Of a stretch of 64,000 nucleotides of DNA, positions 38,601 to 50,000 are shown piece after piece. This stretch comes from Bolinopsis microptera (taxonomy: Eukaryota; Ctenophora; Tentaculata; Lobata; Bolinopsidae). Within the stretch, counting starts at the first letter, position 1; each line of letters begins with the position of its first letter. Under the pieces are notes generated by a model. The model saw only the letters and a list, made by a program, of their open reading frames with translations. It ran no database searches and was not told the origin of the DNA. The DNA is taken from contig NC_087079.1 in the NCBI RefSeq assembly GCF_026151205.1, positions 680,001 through 744,000 on the forward strand, in the 5' to 3' direction. A program made the position numbers and the translations under genes.

Positions 38601-38663
38601 AGAGTTGCCAGGGGTAGAGGGACGCTCCGCAGGGACCATAGAACGTCATGTCACATACCTACC
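25662..38663 (-). CDS. Unidentified multi-exon gene (exon set partly resolved)
   Basis: Minus-strand exon candidates: 38663-38596 (ATG at 38639, [20 protein letters not shown] donor); 35868-35794 (TTCTTCAG acceptor, GTAAGT donor, open in all frames); 34420-34371 ([16 protein letters not shown]); 32253-32224 ([16 protein letters not shown] donor); 26775-26681 ([17 protein letters not shown] and [10 protein letters not shown]); and about 25720-25662, ending [16 protein letters not shown] and TGA. Only the 34.4 to 32.2 kb junction is phase-consistent; the others are not proven consecutive, and at least one exon is missing or misread. I recognise no family; the fragments look soluble and helical. 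It could be one gene or two. Its introns would hold the 28-32 kb and 35 kb arrays. It lies between RUNDC1 and nischarin in the same orientation. Confidence 0.35.
26800..28075. other. Non-coding stretch with a short imperfect duplication
   Basis: At about 27540-27610 a unit with TGCCGGCTAGC and AACAACCCCT occurs twice. No supportable exon was found. The region is probably intron of the unidentified minus-strand gene. Confidence 0.35.
28081..28648. repeat. 42-bp tandem array, about 13 copies
   Basis: The unit includes GACAATTGGAGGACAGTAG and TAGTATGTGTTTGTACTACT. Some units have an extra G (43 bp) and two carry a 9-bp insert (TACTGTTTG). Overlapping open frames on both strands are by-products of the repeat. 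Confidence 0.95.
28876..31832. repeat. G-run satellite, about 70 copies of a unit near 40 bp
   Basis: Each unit has a conserved 30-bp core (CGTCCCGACAATCTGACACT, then TTATAACACAGTGG) followed by a pure G run of about 6-22 bases. The core is almost invariant while G-run length varies between neighbours. Some units lack the GCGTCCCGA part. Minus-strand frames ([14 protein letters not shown]) are artefacts. It lies in a probable intron of the unidentified minus-strand gene. Confidence 0.95.
31840..32600. other. Stretch between repeat blocks
   Basis: Mostly unique sequence with a (TAG)n run near 31931-31949. The small exon candidate 32224-32253 lies here; beside it AACCTAGCAA occurs twice (CGTAACCTAGCAACGTAACC), duplicating its acceptor. 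Confidence 0.4.
32604..32661 (+). repeat. Poly-C tract, 58 bases
   Basis: An uninterrupted C run. Its length in the assembly is likely unreliable. Confidence 0.95.
32694..32818 (+). repeat. 30-bp tandem repeat, four copies
   Basis: The unit contains GGTCCTGGACTCTGTTACTA and TGGTGATA. It carries the GTTACTATGG core seen in other arrays. Confidence 0.85.
33110..33403. repeat. Perfect palindrome, 146-bp arms with a 2-bp spacer
   Basis: The left arm 33110-33255 and right arm 33258-33403 are exact reverse complements as far as I can check base by base, separated only by AC. Each arm contains GCCTGAAGATGGCGTTGACG or its complement. There are no coding frames. Perfect identity means a recent origin or strong sequence correction. 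Confidence 0.97.
33446..33977. mobile_element. Candidate MITE with short inverted termini
   Basis: TTTTCCCGATCCATGA at the left recurs inverted at the right as TCACGGATCGGGAAA (one mismatch in the shared part). The interior is non-coding, with GCGACCGTGCGACCGTGCG-type repeats near 33538. No target duplication was confirmed. Confidence 0.45.
34730..34872 (+). repeat. Two small tandem repeats
   Basis: TCCATAATTAATT repeats about five times (34735-34788), then GCTGTATGTAAC repeats four to five times (34817-34872). Confidence 0.8.
34934..35567. repeat. GGTAAC minisatellite
   Basis: 9- and 10-bp units GGTAACGGT and GGTAACCAGT alternate for about 630 bp, with higher-order patterns. On the minus strand it follows a possible exon end (GAGCTTAAGGAGCAACAG near 35567-35584) belonging to the unidentified gene. 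Confidence 0.95.
35880..36760. other. No gene seen
   Basis: Unique AT-rich sequence with a short TAGTAGTCTTACTAT repeat near 36487-36560. ATACAGGGTGAGTTGAAAAT near 36018 looks like a transposon end, but no partner end was found. Confidence 0.3.
36838..37094. repeat. 9-bp tandem repeat GGTACTACA, about 28 copies
   Basis: It starts with GGTACTAGA variants and becomes uniform. It is flanked on both sides by copies of CTCTAGTGTCTACTGTCTAC, so the expansion sits inside a larger duplicated unit. Confidence 0.95.
37100..38590. other. No supportable gene
   Basis: AT-rich unique sequence with a G run at 37267-37282. Short open frames (37935-38207 +, 38251-38433 -) show no family features or splice context. 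Confidence 0.35.
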
Positions 38664-38965
38664 CTGTTAAATAAAACACTTAATTATTCGCAGTGATAAG
38701 AATATATCGTTAAGATTTGCGGACTTAGGACTCCAAAACGCAGGAACTTGCGTTGTAAGCATTGAATTTGTAACGTGTGGACAAAGAAGAGTTGAAAGGC
38801 TTTAGGAATTTCAATCACAATTCCACATTCCACCAGCCCCTCGTCCTTCTCCAATAAATAAGGTAATGATACAATGACAGAAGTGCCACGGTGAATAGAC
38901 CAACTCCTTTTTGTTATTTATGTTGAATATAAAGGGAGAAAGACTACAAAGTGGTCACAAACGCA

Positions 38966-39508
38966 GTGTGATATGACAAGTGTGATATGACAAGTGTGAT
39001 ATGACAAGTTATGATATGGCAAGTGTGATATGACAAGTTATGATATGACAAGTTATGATATGACAAGTTGTGATATGACAAGTGTGATATGACAAGTGTG
39101 ATATGACAAGTTATGATATGACAAGTGTGACATGACAAGTGTGATATGACAAGTGTGATATGACAAGTGTGACATGACAAGTGTGACATGACAAGTGTGA
39201 TATGACAAGTGTGATATGACAAGTTATGATATGACAAGTTATGATATGACAAGTTATGATATGACAAGTTATGATATGACAAGTTATGATATGACAAGTT
39301 ATGATATGACAAGTGTGACATGACAAGTTATGATATGACAAGTGTGACATGACAAGTGTGATATGACAAGTGTGATATGACAAGTGTGATATGACAAGTT
39401 ATGATATGACAAGTTATGATATGACAAGTGTGATATGACAAGTTATGATATGACAAGTTATGATATGACAAGTTATGATATGACAAGTGTGATATGACAA
39501 GTTATGAT
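38966..39508. repeat. 14/15-bp tandem repeat (AAGTGTGATATGAC / AAGTTATGATATGAC)
   Basis: About 37 units, mixing the two lengths in an irregular order, with a few GACATGAC variants. Minus-strand frames through it (SYHNLSYHN) are artefacts. It ends about 400 bp before the LINE insertion. Confidence 0.95.
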
Positions 39509-39907
39509 TGTCATTATGGTGTAATCTAAGATAACAGTGAATTCACAAACTATGTGCAAATGTGGTTGCAGATGATGAAACTATGGTCACTAACGTTCCC
39601 ACTTGCCCTTTTGGAGTGTTACAATTATTATACCAAGGATTCTGAACAACACAACGGTGATGAAGAAGAGAGAGTGATTCGAGCGGAAATATTTAACAAG
39701 TTCTTGTAAACCAAAACCAATAAATTTTCCAAACACAGTACTACCCTTAATTCACAAACACGGCCTAAATAGCATCCTAGCTCCTTCATAAATTCTCTGA
39801 ATGTCACACCATTCCAAGATCGTACGACACAAAACGTAAGACTTTCTGTAACGCATCCAACTACAGTGTGTCTCCCCCCCCCCCACCACTCAATCAGCAC
39901 TTTGGGC

Positions 39908-42230
39908 TCAATCAGCACTCCGGCAGCTGTAGCAGAAAAATTTAACGATTACTTCTCAAACATCGCTCCAAAAATTAAGTCTGAAATTAGTAGTAGGACC
40001 ACTTTTGATCCTGGTGGAACCCAGAGCACACTTCGCAACGCCACTCCAAGTAGTATTTACTTAAAGCCAGTTACTGCCACTGAAATTGAGGACGTCATAA
40101 ACCTGCTTAAGAATAAAGCCACACTAGACACTAAAATTGAACCTCTAAAAATCGCTAACAGTTGTCCCAGTTTTACTAGTGTACTAGCCCACGTTGTCAA
40201 CAGTTCTTTTGAACAGGGGATCTTTCCACAGGCTTTGAAAGAAGCGAAGGTGGTCCCAATTCACAAAGGTGGATCTAAATCTGACATAAAAAATTACAGA
40301 CCAATATCTCTTCTTGCTTCATTCTCTAAAGTATTTGAAAAGCTAATGCATAACCGAGTTTTAAGTTTTTTAGATAAATACAGCATACTATGTGAAAACC
40401 AATACGGTTTTCGCCCGGGTAGGTCTTGTGAACATGCTCTTCTCAACGCAAAAGACACCATTCTTAATTCAATGTCTAAAAAGCAGGTAACTTTACTTCT
40501 TTTAATCGACTTCAGCAAAGCTTTCGACCTTGTGGATCATTCCATACTCTTGCGCAAGCTGGACCATTACGGCATAAGAGGTCAAGCCTTAAACTGGTTC
40601 AAGTCATATCTCACTAACAGGAAACAGTTTGTATCAATTGGCTCGTCAAAATCTTCAACCAACCAAATTTTATACGGCGTGCCTCAAGGGTCAATATTAG
40701 GACCTTTACTCTTTATAATCTACATAAACGACCTGCCTCAAATATCAGATATAGCCAATTTCATTATGTACGCAGATGATGCCAACATCTTCCTGATAGG
40801 AGAAAATCTTAATGAAGTTTACGATAAACTAATAACTCTTAGCGATGCTTTAGTTAAGTGGGTAGATAATAATGGTTTAGCTCTCAACCTTAAGAAAACA
40901 AATTATATGATCTTCTCTCGACAAAGGAATCTTAATTATCGTGATGTGACAATTTCTGGTGTCACAATTGAGAGAAAAACAGAAGCCTGTTTTTTAGGAG
41001 TTATAATAGATGATAAACTAAACTGGTCCTATCATATCTCTGCCATGAAAATGAAAATGTCCAGATACATAGGAGTCATGTACAAACTTAAAAAATATCT
41101 GCCTCTCGAAGCACGTCTTCAAATTTATCAAAGTTTTGTGCAGTCACACCTTAATTATTGCAGCCTTGTATGGGGTTTTGCTGCTAAGTCTCATATTGAA
41201 TCACTTTTTGTAAAACAGAAAATGGGCCTTCGTGCAGTATTACCTGGTTTCGTCAATTACTGGTACAAGGACGGTATCCCCCCAGCAAGTACTAAGTCTG
41301 GCTTTTATTTACATAAAATATTGACAGTACACAGTATCATTGTAAAGAACGCACTCATTTTAATGCATAAATTGAAAAACTTTCCTAATCTAGTACCATT
41401 GTCTCTCAAGAAAACAATTCCCAAAAGCGCACCATTATTTAATACTAACACGGATTCTATTCTCACTACACAATGGTCAGAAAATTATGGTCAACACCCC
41501 TACAACAACTCAGTATTTTTTAAAGGTCCATTATTAGCAATAAACCGATATAATGTTGCAGCAACTTCCCCGCCTAGTCTATTTAACCTGAACATTTACA
41601 AAACTTGTATAAAAACTATGCTCATCGATCAGCAAAATGAAAACATCGAAGACGAATGGCCTAATTTCATGTTATTTTGTATAACAGGACTAAGAAAATC
41701 AAAGCGTAACATAAACCAAAATGCCGATAATAACCTTGTCTCTACATCTTAGATTATATGCACACACTTATGCATCACTCAATAAACGTCGCATATCTCA
41801 TCATTTACACTGCCAACATTGGACATTCTTTTTTATCGCCGCGTATTTCAAATCAAGTTACAAATTCTACAAATTTTGAAGTGCTCAGTCTTGTTTTACT
41901 GTTTTTAATCTTTACCTATTAACCATTAGAAAATTAAACTTTAAGTTATAAACCTTCATTGCATACTTTACCGGTAGAGTCTAAATTGAATAGTTTGAGA
42001 TTTCCTTAACATTTTGTATTTATGCATGTGCCCCACGGGGATGATTTTCTTATTACCATTGATATTATATATATTTTTTGAGTAAACATTGGCTGGTACC
42101 ACGGGCCAGTCCCCAACAAAACAAAAACCACCACATACTGCAACCGTTAATGCAAACGCCGCATTACAGGTCACACCGGAGTCAAGGTGTGTGAAAAGTA
42201 ACGGTTATCTTTAAAGAGTTTAGACTTTAT
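39908..42230 (+). mobile_element. 5'-truncated LINE of CR1/Jockey type with an intact RT frame
   Basis: The frame stays open to the stop at 41752 (about 615 element codons). It holds the reverse transcriptase in canonical order: KEAKVVPIHKGG, YRPISLLASFSKVFEKL, YGFRPGRSCEHAL, LLLIDFSKAFDLVDH, GVPQGSILGPLLFIIYIND, the catalytic MYADDAN box, and LNLKKTNYMIF, followed by FLGVIIDDKLNW and post-RT sequence. The endonuclease half is absent: the element starts abruptly just after a C run at 39877-39890. A 3' UTR-like stretch follows, and a CTACAGCAGAT repeat starts at about 42238. The clean frame implies a fairly recent insertion, though it lacks what is needed for autonomous movement. Confidence 0.9.
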
Positions 42231-42237
42231 TAACTGA

Positions 42238-42346
42238 ATCTACAGCAGATCTACAGCAGATCTACAGCAGATCTACAGCAGATCTACAGCAGCTCTACAG
42301 CAGATCTACAGCAGATCTACAGCAGATCTACAGTACATCTACAGTG
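42238..42346 (+). repeat. 11-bp tandem repeat CTACAGCAGAT
   Basis: About nine copies directly after the LINE 3' region. It could be the LINE tail or an independent repeat. Confidence 0.9.
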
Positions 42347-42469
42347 TACAGAAACAACAACAGCTTATTAAACGCAGCACTAGACTACACGAACAAATTA
42401 AACAAAAGAAGACGAGACAGAGAGGACAGTGTCTCATGCGAAATTTTTTAAACAGAATCTGAAACTAGA

Positions 42470-42668
42470 CGAGAAACAGAGACGGAAACAGACGAGAAAC
42501 AGAGACAGTGTTCATAGAAGAGAGAAACAGAGACAGTTTTCATAGAAGAGAGAAACAGAGACAGTTTTCAGAGAAGAGAGAAATAGAGACAGTATTCGGA
42601 GAAGTGAGAAATAGAGACAGTATTCGGAGAAGAGAAAAATAGAGACAGTATTCGGAGAAGAGAAAAAG
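42470..42668 (+). repeat. Degenerate GAGAAACAGAGACAGT repeat
   Basis: Six to seven imperfect units of about 30 bp, with TTCATAGAAGA or TTCGGAGAAGA spacers. Confidence 0.8.
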
Positions 42669-42669
42669 T

Positions 42670-43550
42670 TCCCGCGCTTTATCAGTTAATAACAGTGGAG
42701 GTGTTTATCAGTTTATTGGACTGACGATCCCGAGAAAATAGATTAGTAAGAGCAATGTTTTGTGCGCTCATTAGCTTAGTAAAGATGTGGTAACTGATCC
42801 AGTCAGTCTAAAACTCTTTTAACGTGTCTTTTCACATCGGATAGTGGAAATGAGAGCTGCTGTTTTATACGTGGTGGACTAATGGTCGTTTTACAGCTGG
42901 TGGATGTATTACTTCTTTATTGTTAGTAATGATATGATAAAATATGATGCATTACAAAATACAAATCAAGATGTAATGATTCTATCTAATATTATATTAT
43001 TACCTTATGCTGTATATTGTATAATGCAATGATATTTTAGAAAGGTATTGAAAATAAAATCATATTCATCATACAAACAATACAAAATTCAAAAATTACA
43101 TAAAAACATAAAATCAAACGCAAAGTCCCATGGGTGTTATGACAGAATAAGCCAAATGTGCAGCTCTGACGTACTTATAGGTGCACATTTGTAAATCTGT
43201 TATCAACATTACCTTAAATGGTAGTGTTACTATGGAAACACTACCATATAATGTAATGTTTGATAGGGGAGCACATTATAGTAAAACTGTTATAAAACGG
43301 TATAAAATATTGATTCGGATCATTAAATCTACTAATTCAAATTGCTGCGCGAAAAATTTGTAAACACGCTTAAAGTATTCTCAAGTTAATAAAAGTGTAA
43401 AAAGTCAACAATACATTAATCTCGTATAAATCTCTTTCGTATTTTGTATAAAATATTTCAACACATACCACATGAGTAAATGGCACCAAAATTCATAAAA
43501 TCACTCTATAAAAGTATAAAATACAAATCACTCTAAATATAAATCATGGG
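42670..43550. other. AT-rich stretch, likely nischarin 3' UTR or downstream
   Basis: No gene is seen. On the minus strand an AATAAA lies near 42917 (TTTATT on the plus strand). It is a possible distal poly(A) signal for nischarin, about 1.1 kb beyond the stop. Confidence 0.3.
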
Positions 43551-43555
43551 AAGTG

Positions 43556-43998
43556 TGTGATGACGTCACGTGGTATGATGACGTCACGTGGTATGATGAC
43601 GTCACGTGGTATGATGACGTCACGTGGTATGATGACGTCACGTGGTATGATGACGTCACGTGGTATGATGACGTCACGTGGTATGATGACGTCACGTGGT
43701 ATGATGACGTCACGTGGTATGATGACGTCACGTGGTATGATGACGTCACGTGGTATGATGACGTCACGTGGTATGATGACGTCACGTGGTATGATGACGT
43801 CACGTGGTATGATGACGTCACGTGGTATGATGACGTCACGTGGTATGATGACGTCACGTGGTGTGATGACGTCACGTGGTGTGATGACGTCACGTGGTGT
43901 GATGACGTCACGTGGTGTGATGACGTCACGTGGTATGATGACGTCACGTGGTATGATGACGTCACGTGGTATGATGACGTCACGAGGTGTGGTGACGT
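43556..43998. repeat. 18-bp array of CRE plus E-box motifs, about 24 copies
   Basis: The unit ATGATGACGTCACGTGGT contains a perfect CRE (TGACGTCA) fused to an E-box (CACGTG). Units are nearly identical; four consecutive ones read GTGATG. The array ends about 13 bp from the nischarin stop codon, so it lies at the start of the 3' UTR or in 3' flanking DNA. Adjacent bases 44002-44011 form GTCACGTGAC and overlap the stop codon. Confidence 0.95.
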
Positions 43999-44010
43999 CA
44001 CGTCACGTGA

Positions 44011-47000
44011 CTAAGCACCCAGTTTTTTGACGGGTAACTCGTCGTCCCTGAGCTGACACAGTGTCCTAATAAGCTTGTCTCTGTTCTGATAAGAGATGGT
44101 GTGAAGGGTTGCTGTTTTGCCCAGCTTCTCCACTGCTTCTATTAGGTAGAACTCTTGGTCGGGTCCACTGAGGTAATAGTATGATAACCAGGTTATTATT
44201 AGATAATCATGTAGCTCACAGGGAGCTACATGTGCCTGGTAGCTCAATGCTTTAATTTATTTAAACGTTATTTAAATTAGCATTATATTTAATTCGGGCA
44301 AACCATTCACTAGTGCTGGAATTCCCAAACATTTTCAAAATGTTTTCTATAATTTAAAATTTTTTGAAATGTTTTTAACGACGTAAACGGCTCTAAATAG
44401 AAGGTATAAATTTAACTAGCAGGTAAAACATGTGTGAGATGTAATGTTAGAGCAGCTGTGAGATGTCTGTAGAAACACCTCAGCTGTGTGTTACTATGGT
44501 AACTAGTAGTGTTACTATGGTAACTAGTAGTGTTACTATGGTAACTAGTAGTGTTACTATGGTAACTCAGCTGTGTGCGGTCTGTAGACACACAGCAGCA
44601 GGTGGAAACGTTAGTAAGTTTGATAAGTTGTTTACAGTGATGGGAATTACCTACTCTACCTATACCGGCAATTGTAGATATTTTACTATATGTAACTGTT
44701 ATTGTAGATTTAAAATGTGAGTTCCCAACTTTAAAAAATTATAAATTTGATATTTAAAAGAATCAAACAAATGAGACTAAATTAAACCTGCTAGTAGGTA
44801 ACTATGGTAACCTGCTAGTGGGTGGTCTAAACAAATGAGACTAAATTAAACCTGCTAGTGGGTGGTCTAAACAAATGAGACTAAATTAAACCTGCTAGTA
44901 GGTAACTATGGTAACCTGCTAGTGGGTAACTATGGTGACCTGCTAGTGGGTAACTATGGTAACCTGCTAGTGGGTAACTATGGTAACCTGCTAGTGGGTA
45001 ACTATGGTAACCTGCTAGTGGGTAACTATGGTAACCTGCTAGTGGGTGGTCGGTTGTGGAAATCAGCGTTCTCGTACAGAACTACAATATCACAACTAGT
45101 AACATGCGAGTAATGTACACACATCACATCCTCCAATGGGATAGCCTCTATCAATCTGAACTGTACTGAGTTGGGCATGCTGAAATGTTGTGGTATTAAA
45201 TTCTAGGTATTGCAGAGCCACACAAAACTAACTAACCAAACTAATAATATATTGTTTATTATTTTAACTTTAAATGTTTCAACTTGATCCAGTAATATAA
45301 TATAATAGTCCAGTTCAGACATTATAATGTTTCAACTTGATCTAGTAATATAATATATATATACCAGTATATAAAGTAAAGTAAAGTAAGTAAGTATATA
45401 ATAATATAATCCGATAAAACTAATAATAAAAGAAAGTACCTGATTTTGTTAGATTGAGGTAGCGGCCAGAACACGTTGTCTTCCTTTATAAGACACATAA
45501 ACAGGTTAGTTAGTACCAGTGTAACCAACTGCTTGCTCTCACCCACTACCTGACACATAAACAGGTTAGTTAGTACCAGTGTAACCAACTGCTTGCTCTC
45601 ACCCACTACCTGACACATAAACAGGTTAGTTAGTACCAGTGTAACCAACTGCTTGCTCTCACCCACTACCTGACACATAAACAGGTTAGTTAGTACCAGT
45701 GTAACCAACTGCTTGCTCTCACCCACTACCTGACACATAAACAGGTTAGTTAGTACCAGTGTAACCAGCTGCTTGCTCTCACCCACTACCTGACACATAA
45801 ACAGGTTAGTTAGTACCAGTGTAACCAACTGCTTGCTCTCACCCACTACCTGACACATAAACAGGTTAGTTAGTACCAGTGTAACCAACTGCTTGCTCTC
45901 ACCCACTACCTGACACATAAACAGGTTAGTTAGTACCAGTGTAACCAACTGCTTGCTCTCACCCACTACCTGACACATAAACAGGTTAGTTAGTACCAGT
46001 GTAACCAACTGCTTGCTCTCACCCACTACCTGACACATAAACAGGTTAGTTAGTACCAGTGTAACCAACTGATTGCTGTCACCCACCACCTGACACATAA
46101 ACAGGTTAGTTAGTACCAGTGTAACCAGCTGCTTGCTCTCACCCACCACCTGACACATAAACAGGTTAGTTAGTACCAGTGTAACCAGCTGCTTGCTCTC
46201 ACCCACTACCTGACACATAAACAGGTTAGTTAGTACCAGTGTAACCAGCTGCTTGCTCTCACCCACCACCTGACACATAAACAGGTTAGTTAGTACCAGT
46301 GTAACCAGCTGCTTGCTCTCACCCACCACCTGACACATAAACAGGTTAGTTAGTACCAGTGTAACCAGCTGCTTGCTCTCACCCACCACCTGACACATAA
46401 ACAGGTTAGTTAGTACCAGTGTAACCAACTGCTTGCTCTCACCCACTACCTGACACATAAACAGGTTAGTTAGTACCAGTGTAACCAGCTGCTTGCTCTC
46501 ACCCACCACCTGACACATAAACAGGTTAGTTAGTACCAGTGTTACCAGCTGCTTGCTCTCACCCACTACCTGACACATAAACAGGTTAGTTAGTACCAGT
46601 GTAACCAGCTGCTTGCTCTCACCCACCACCTGCACATAAACAGGTTAGTTAGTACCAGTGTAACCAACTGCTTGCTCTCACCCACTACCTGACACATAAA
46701 CAGGTTAGTTAGTACCAGTGTAACCAGCTGCTTGCTCTCACCCACTACCTGACACATAAACAGGTTAGTTAGTACCAGTGTAACCAACTGCTTGCTCTCA
46801 CCCACTACCTGACACATAAACAGGTTAGTTAGTACCAGTGTAACCAACTGCTTGCTCTCACCCACTACCTGACACATAAACAGGTTAGTTAGTACCAGTG
46901 TAACCAGCTGCTTGCTCTCACCCACTACCTGACACATAAACAGGTTAGTTAGTACCAGTGTAACCAGCTGCTTGCTGTCACCCACCACCTGACACATAAA

Positions 47001-50000
47001 CAGGTTAGTTAGTACCAGTGTAACCAGCTGCTTGCTCTCACCCACCACCTGACACATAAACAGGTTAGTTAGTACCAGTGTAACCAGCTGCTTGCTGTCA
47101 CCCACCACCTGACACATAAACAGGTTAGTTAGTACCAGTGTAACCAGCTGCTTGCTCTCACCCACTACCTGACACATAAACAGGTTAGTTAGTACCAGTG
47201 TAACCAGCTGCTTGCTCTCACCCACCACCTGACACATAAACAGGTTAGTTAGTACCAGTGTAACCAGCTGCTTGCTCTCACCCACCACCTGACACATAAA
47301 CAGGTTAGTTAGTACCAGTGTAACCAGCTGCTTGCTCTCACCCACTACCTGACACATAAACAGGTTAGTTAGTACCAGTGTAACCAGCTGCTTGCTCTCA
47401 CCCACTACCTGACACATAAACAGGTTAGTTAGTACCAGTGTAACCAGCTGCTTGCTCTCACCCACCACCTGACACATAAACAAGTTAGTTAGTACCAGTG
47501 TAACCAACTGCTTGCTCTCACCCACTACCTGACACATAAACAGGTTAGTTAGTACCAGTGTAACCAGCTGCTTGCTCTCACCCACTACCTGACACATAAA
47601 CAGGTTAGTTAGTACCAGTGTAACCAGCTGCTTGCTCTCACCCACTACCTGCACATAAACAGGTTAGTTAGTACCAGTGTAACCAGCTGCTTGCTCTCAC
47701 CCACTACCTGACACATAAACAGGTTAGTTAGTACCAGTGTAACCAGCTGCTTGCTCTCACCCACTACCTGACACATAAACAGGTTAGTTAGTACCAGTGT
47801 AACCAGCTGCTTGCTGTCACCCACTACCTGACACATAAACAGGTTAGTTAGTACCAGTGTAACCAGCTGCTTGCTGTCACCCACTACCTGACACATAAAC
47901 AGGTTAGTTAGTACCAGTGTAACCAACTGCTTGCTCTCACCCACTACCTGACACATAAACAGGTTAGTTAGTACCAGTGTAACCAACTGCTTGCTGTCAC
48001 CCACTACCTGACACATAAACAGGTTAGTTAGTACCAGTGTAACCAACTGCTTGCTCTCACCCACTACCTGACACATAAACAGGTTAGTTAGTACCAGTGT
48101 AACCAACTGCTTGCTCTCACCCACCACCTGACACATAAACAGGTTAGTTAGTACCAGTGTAACCAGCTGCTTGCTGTCACCCACTACCTGACACATAAAC
48201 AGGTTAGTTAGTACCAGTGTAACCAGCTGCTTGCTCTCACCCACTACCTGACACATAAACAGGTTAGTTAGTACCAGTGTTACCAACTGCTTGCTCTCAC
48301 CCACCACCTGACACATAAACAGGTTAGTTAGTACCAGTGTAACCAGCTGCTTGCTCTCACCCACTACCTGACACATAAACAGGTTAGTTAGTACCAGTGT
48401 AACCAGCTGCTTGCTCTCACCCACTACCTGACACATAAATAGGTTAGTTAGTACCAGTGTAACCAGCTGCTTGCTCTCACCCACTACCTGACACATAAAC
48501 AGGTTAGTTAGTACCAGTGTAACCAGCTGCTTGCTGTCACCCACCACCTGACGTTGTGACAGTTTTGTTAATAGAGATAATTTCGTGTGTAACTATGGTA
48601 ACCAGTAGTTTACTAATAATATGTGTAACTATATCATGGTCATTCCAGTAGATTGTGCAGAAAGTTGGAAATTTCAATTTTGGAAGCATATAGGGATAGA
48701 GATCTGATATCGATCGTAAATACTAAAAATACTCTAGCACAATTGTAACTGCAGTTTTACAGAACTCTAAATACTTAACTGCTTAATGAACACACTTGCA
48801 GGTACCACCCGTATTCACACTCAGAACTGAGCTTAGTAATTTTCCGATACGAGATTGGGGACGGGTTCTATAAACTTATAAACAAACAAACAAACACGTC
48901 TACAGCTCTGCTCATTTCTTATGACACTACTAATGAGAAATGAGGCGTACAATTAACATACAACATTCACTAAATAGTGTAAGAAAGGTTAAGAAAGGTA
49001 CTAAGTACTAATGTAACAGTAGTTACAGTGCATAAGGGATAGTGAAAAATGTTTTGGAGTATGAACTGCCACATCATTCAATATTCATTCAATATTGATT
49101 CAAATAAATAATTTGACCCACAAATTATATGGTGTGTCTTCCGCTATGTAATAAACAAGGTATAAAACCTTATCTTATTACAAGACATAAAACAGGAAAC
49201 ATATTGTGGCGCATGATGATTAATTAATTACTCGTATAATTAATTAATAACACCCTATCTAAGTACCTGATAGAGTAAGGAGTAGGTTACTATGGTTACT
49301 GTTACTATGGTTACTAGTACCTGATAGAGTAAGGAGTAGGTTACTATGGTTACTGTTACTATGGTTACTAGTACCTGATAGAGTAAGGAGTAGGTTACTA
49401 TGGTTACTGTTACTATGGCTACTAGTACCTGATAAAGTAAGGAGTAGGTTACTATGGTTACTGTTACTATGGTTACTAGTACCTGATAGAGTAAGGAGCA
49501 GGTTACTATGGTTACTGTTACTATGGTTACTAGTACCTGATAGAGTAAGGAGTAGGTTACTATGGTTACTGTTACTATGGTTACTAGTACCTGATAGAGT
49601 AAGGAGTAGGTTACTATGCTTACTGTTACTATGGTTACTAGTACCTGATAAAGTAAAGAGTAGGTTACTATGGTTACTGTTACTATGGTTACTAGTACCT
49701 GATAGAGTAAAGAGTAGGTTACTATGGTTACTGTTACTATGGTTACTAGTACCTGATAGAGTAAGGAGTAGGTTACTATGGTTACTGTTACTATGGTTAC
49801 TAGTACCTGATAGAGTAAGGAGTAGGTTACTATGGTTACTGTTACTATGGTTACTAGTACCTGATAAAGTAAAGAGTAGGTTACTATGGTTACTGTTACT
49901 ATGGTTACTAGTACCTGATAGAGTAAAGAGTAGGTTACTATGGTTACTGTTACTATGGTTACTAGTACCTGATAGAGTAAAGAGTAGGTTACTATGGTTA

